From NCBI GenBank assembly GCA_037481695.1, contig JBBFLE010000012.1:59203-123202 (forward strand): a stretch of DNA of 64,000 nucleotides, read 5' to 3'. This DNA comes from a bacterium. GTDB lineage: Bacteria; Desulfobacterota; Desulfocorpusculales; Desulfocorpusculum. Position 1 is the first letter of the stretch. Each line of letters starts with the position of its first letter. Of the stretch, positions 62,609 through 64,000 are shown one piece after another. The translations under genes and the position numbers were made by a program. A model generated the notes under the pieces. The model searched no databases, was not told the origin of the DNA, and saw only the letters and a list, made by a program, of their open reading frames with translations.

Positions 62609-63100
62609 TCAGAGCACAGCTTCCTTCTTGTCCAAGATCTGAACCAGCTTTTGGATCACGTCCATGTCTTCCAAGAGTTCCATATCCTCAAGCAGATCCC
62701 CTTCCTGAGCCAAGAGCCTCTCTTCGCTTTCACGGCCTCCCACGTCCACCCCATGAGGAGTCAACTGCTGCCAGCCAAACCATCCTGCCACAAGAATCAT
62801 GACAGCCCCGGCCAGGGCAGGAAGCGGCAACCTGAAAGGTAAAGCCAAATCTTTGAGCCGGAAGTGCCTTCTGTCCAGCTTGTGGAAAATAGATCTTCGA
62901 AGTGCCATGGACTCAAAGGGCGCAGGCTCAGGGAAAAGCCAGCTCTTTTTGACCTTCATGAGCATGCTCTTTAACTTTTCCCTTTCCTGCTGGCATTCCT
63001 GGCATGTTGCCAAATGTTCCCGCCACTTGTCATGCTCGGGAAGCGTCTCTCCATAAACATCCAGGAGGAGCTGCTCTCGGAATCGGGAACATTCCTTCAT
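62609..63100 (-). CDS. Zinc-finger anti-sigma factor
   Basis: A 163-residue membrane protein. Near residue 30 the ZAS motif HLATCQEC (HxxxCxxC) should bind zinc and the ECF sigma factor. A single helix at about residues 93-112 (LPALAGAVMILVAGWFGW) spans the membrane. The periplasmic tail is acidic and lacks a recognisable sensor domain. The ATG at 63100 with AAGGAGG upstream is chosen; the frame also opens at 63127, overlapping the sigma stop. Partner of the preceding sigma gene. Confidence 0.9.
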   Translation of the reverse strand: MKECSRFREQLLLDVYGETLPEHDKWREHLATCQECQQEREKLKSMLMKVKKSWLFPEPAPFESMALRRSIFHKLDRRHFRLKDLALPFRLPLPALAGAVMILVAGWFGWQQLTPHGVDVGGRESEERLLAQEGDLLEDMELLEDMDVIQKLVQILDKKEAVL

Positions 63101-63123
63101 GATCATTGCCTCCTTGATCATTC

Positions 63124-63822
63124 TCACAGCCAGTCCTTGAGCTCCTGCTGAAGCCTGTGGGTGGCCCTGAACAGATGACTCTTAACTGTTCCCTCTGCGG
63201 CTCCCATGAGTTCCGAGATCTCTTTCAGGCTCATGCCGTGGATGACCTTGAGCTGAAGCGCCATCCTTTGCCTGGGAGGAAGTCCCTCCAATGCCTTTCG
63301 CACCTGCTTGGAAAGCTCCTTGCTGCTAAGCATGGCCAGAGGATCAGAACCAGGCGTGAGATCTGCCTGGGCCTCTAGCTCGTCAGATTCATCCTGTTCA
63401 TCTGACCTGGATCTCCAGAAGGAAAATAGATTGTCCCACCTAAGCTTTCTTCGCCTTCCATCCAGGCAGGTATTGACCACGATCCTGAAAAGCCAGGTGT
63501 AAAATGTTGAATCTCCCCGGAAGCTCCCAATGTTGCGAAAAGCCCTCAGAAAAGCTTCTTGAGTCAGGTCCTGGGCTTCCAAGGTGTCGCCCAGGCACAT
63601 GTGCAGGGCCAGGGCGAAGGCCCGATCCTGATGGCGCACCACCAGCTGCTCGAAGGCCCTTCGATCTCCGGCTTTGGCCGCCTCCACAAGCTCTTCATCG
63701 CTGCGATCCATATAGGCCGCGGGTCGCTCCTGTTGCTTGAGCCATAAGGCTTCTTGATTCTTATAGCACAGGAGCCCTGTGCTCACAACAGAAGCCTCCA
63801 ACGCGGCCGAGCTACAATCCAT
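63124..63822 (-). CDS. ECF-family RNA polymerase sigma factor (RpoE-like)
   Basis: A 232-residue sigma factor. Region 2 reads AFEQLVVRHQDRAFALALHM and DLTQEAFLRAFRNIGSFRGDSTFYTWLFRIVVN. After a linker, region 4 has LPPRQRMALQLKVIHGMSLKEISELMGAAEGTVKSHLFRATHRL. Relative to typical ECF factors there are about 37 extra N-terminal residues. The ATG at 63822 has GGGGGA upstream; the ATG at 63711 would give a standard 195-residue form. Heads an operon with the anti-sigma and DUF3106 genes and probably autoregulates it. Confidence 0.92.
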   Translation of the reverse strand: MDCSSAALEASVVSTGLLCYKNQEALWLKQQERPAAYMDRSDEELVEAAKAGDRRAFEQLVVRHQDRAFALALHMCLGDTLEAQDLTQEAFLRAFRNIGSFRGDSTFYTWLFRIVVNTCLDGRRRKLRWDNLFSFWRSRSDEQDESDELEAQADLTPGSDPLAMLSSKELSKQVRKALEGLPPRQRMALQLKVIHGMSLKEISELMGAAEGTVKSHLFRATHRLQQELKDWL

Positions 63823-64000
63823 GTGCTTCCCCCTTTTCCCAAGCCCGTCTCATTGAATATGACGGCTTACTCCGCCATCCAGGTTTACCTGTAAAAAGAC
63901 CAAAGATTTGAAAACATCTCTTTAACCCAGATTTCGCTTTAATTGATTTCAGTGGGGAGAGGAGCGGCGGTTTCATCGTGTAAGGTCTTGAAATGAAAAG

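Overview
The window is a moderately GC-rich, gene-dense stretch of bacterial chromosome with no phage, plasmid, transposase or CRISPR content. The gene set points to a Gram-negative, probably a member of the Desulfobacterota (the former Deltaproteobacteria). Indicators are the DapL route to diaminopimelate, a TolC-type outer-membrane channel with a hopanoid-type RND exporter, an rplU-rpmA-obgE-proB-proA-nadD-rsfS block, an orphan ParA/MinD-like ATPase paired with a J-domain/RodZ-like protein, and an arsenosugar-type radical-SAM cassette. The taxonomic call is inference from gene content only.

Layout. 1-5.7 kb (+): end of dapB, a fumarylacetoacetate-hydrolase-family gene, dapL, folK, a small membrane protein, a transaldolase/FSA enzyme, a PAS histidine kinase and a lytic transglycosylase, then tRNA-Gly and tRNA-Cys. 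6.2-18.5 kb (mostly -): an accessory redox and arsenic/selenium-linked region. It holds a peroxidase-like protein, an ArsS-like radical SAM enzyme that appears to contain selenocysteine, two 'selenodomain-associated' transferases, a type II NADH dehydrogenase, a SYLF protein, a nitroreductase, 6-phosphogluconate dehydrogenase, two DUF547 proteins flanking a TVP38-type membrane protein, a GYD protein and a lone receiver-domain protein. 20.4-22.6 kb (+): cbiR-cobU-cobS for cobamide remodelling. 22.8-27.5 kb (-): a PLP dehydratase, a TrmI-like tRNA methyltransferase, tRNA-Leu, secG, tpiA and pgk.

27.9-41.3 kb (+): gapA, a 1420-residue protein with a pyruvate-phosphate-dikinase-like nucleotide and phosphohistidine module, a second divergent GAPDH, and a complete Dpp/Opp-type ABC importer whose binding protein and second permease both carry family-atypical insertions. 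41.4-43.2 kb (-): a two-gene split version of the COG2187-COG0645 kinase pair. 43.5-49.4 kb (+): an HpnL-like membrane protein, TolC, HpnN-like RND and MlaC/HpnM-like protein, which together look like an envelope lipid-export system. 49.5-57 kb: glyS (-), then the ribosomal/Obg/proline/NAD block (+). 57.5-61.8 kb (+): ComF, the ParA-like ATPase, the J/HTH protein, a GNAT and AcuA. 62-63.8 kb (-): an ECF sigma factor, a zinc-finger anti-sigma factor and a DUF3106 protein.

The most notable observations are: (1) an in-frame UGA near the end of arsS, followed by GGAIVA and a second stop, which reads as selenocysteine; (2) a roughly 100-bp dispersed intergenic repeat family with at least seven recognisable copies; (3) the PPDK-like giant lacking the PEP-binding barrel, between two GAPDH genes; (4) a kinase whose Walker A glycine is replaced by tryptophan. 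No genome-wide search was possible, so novelty claims are limited to what the sequence and known families show.
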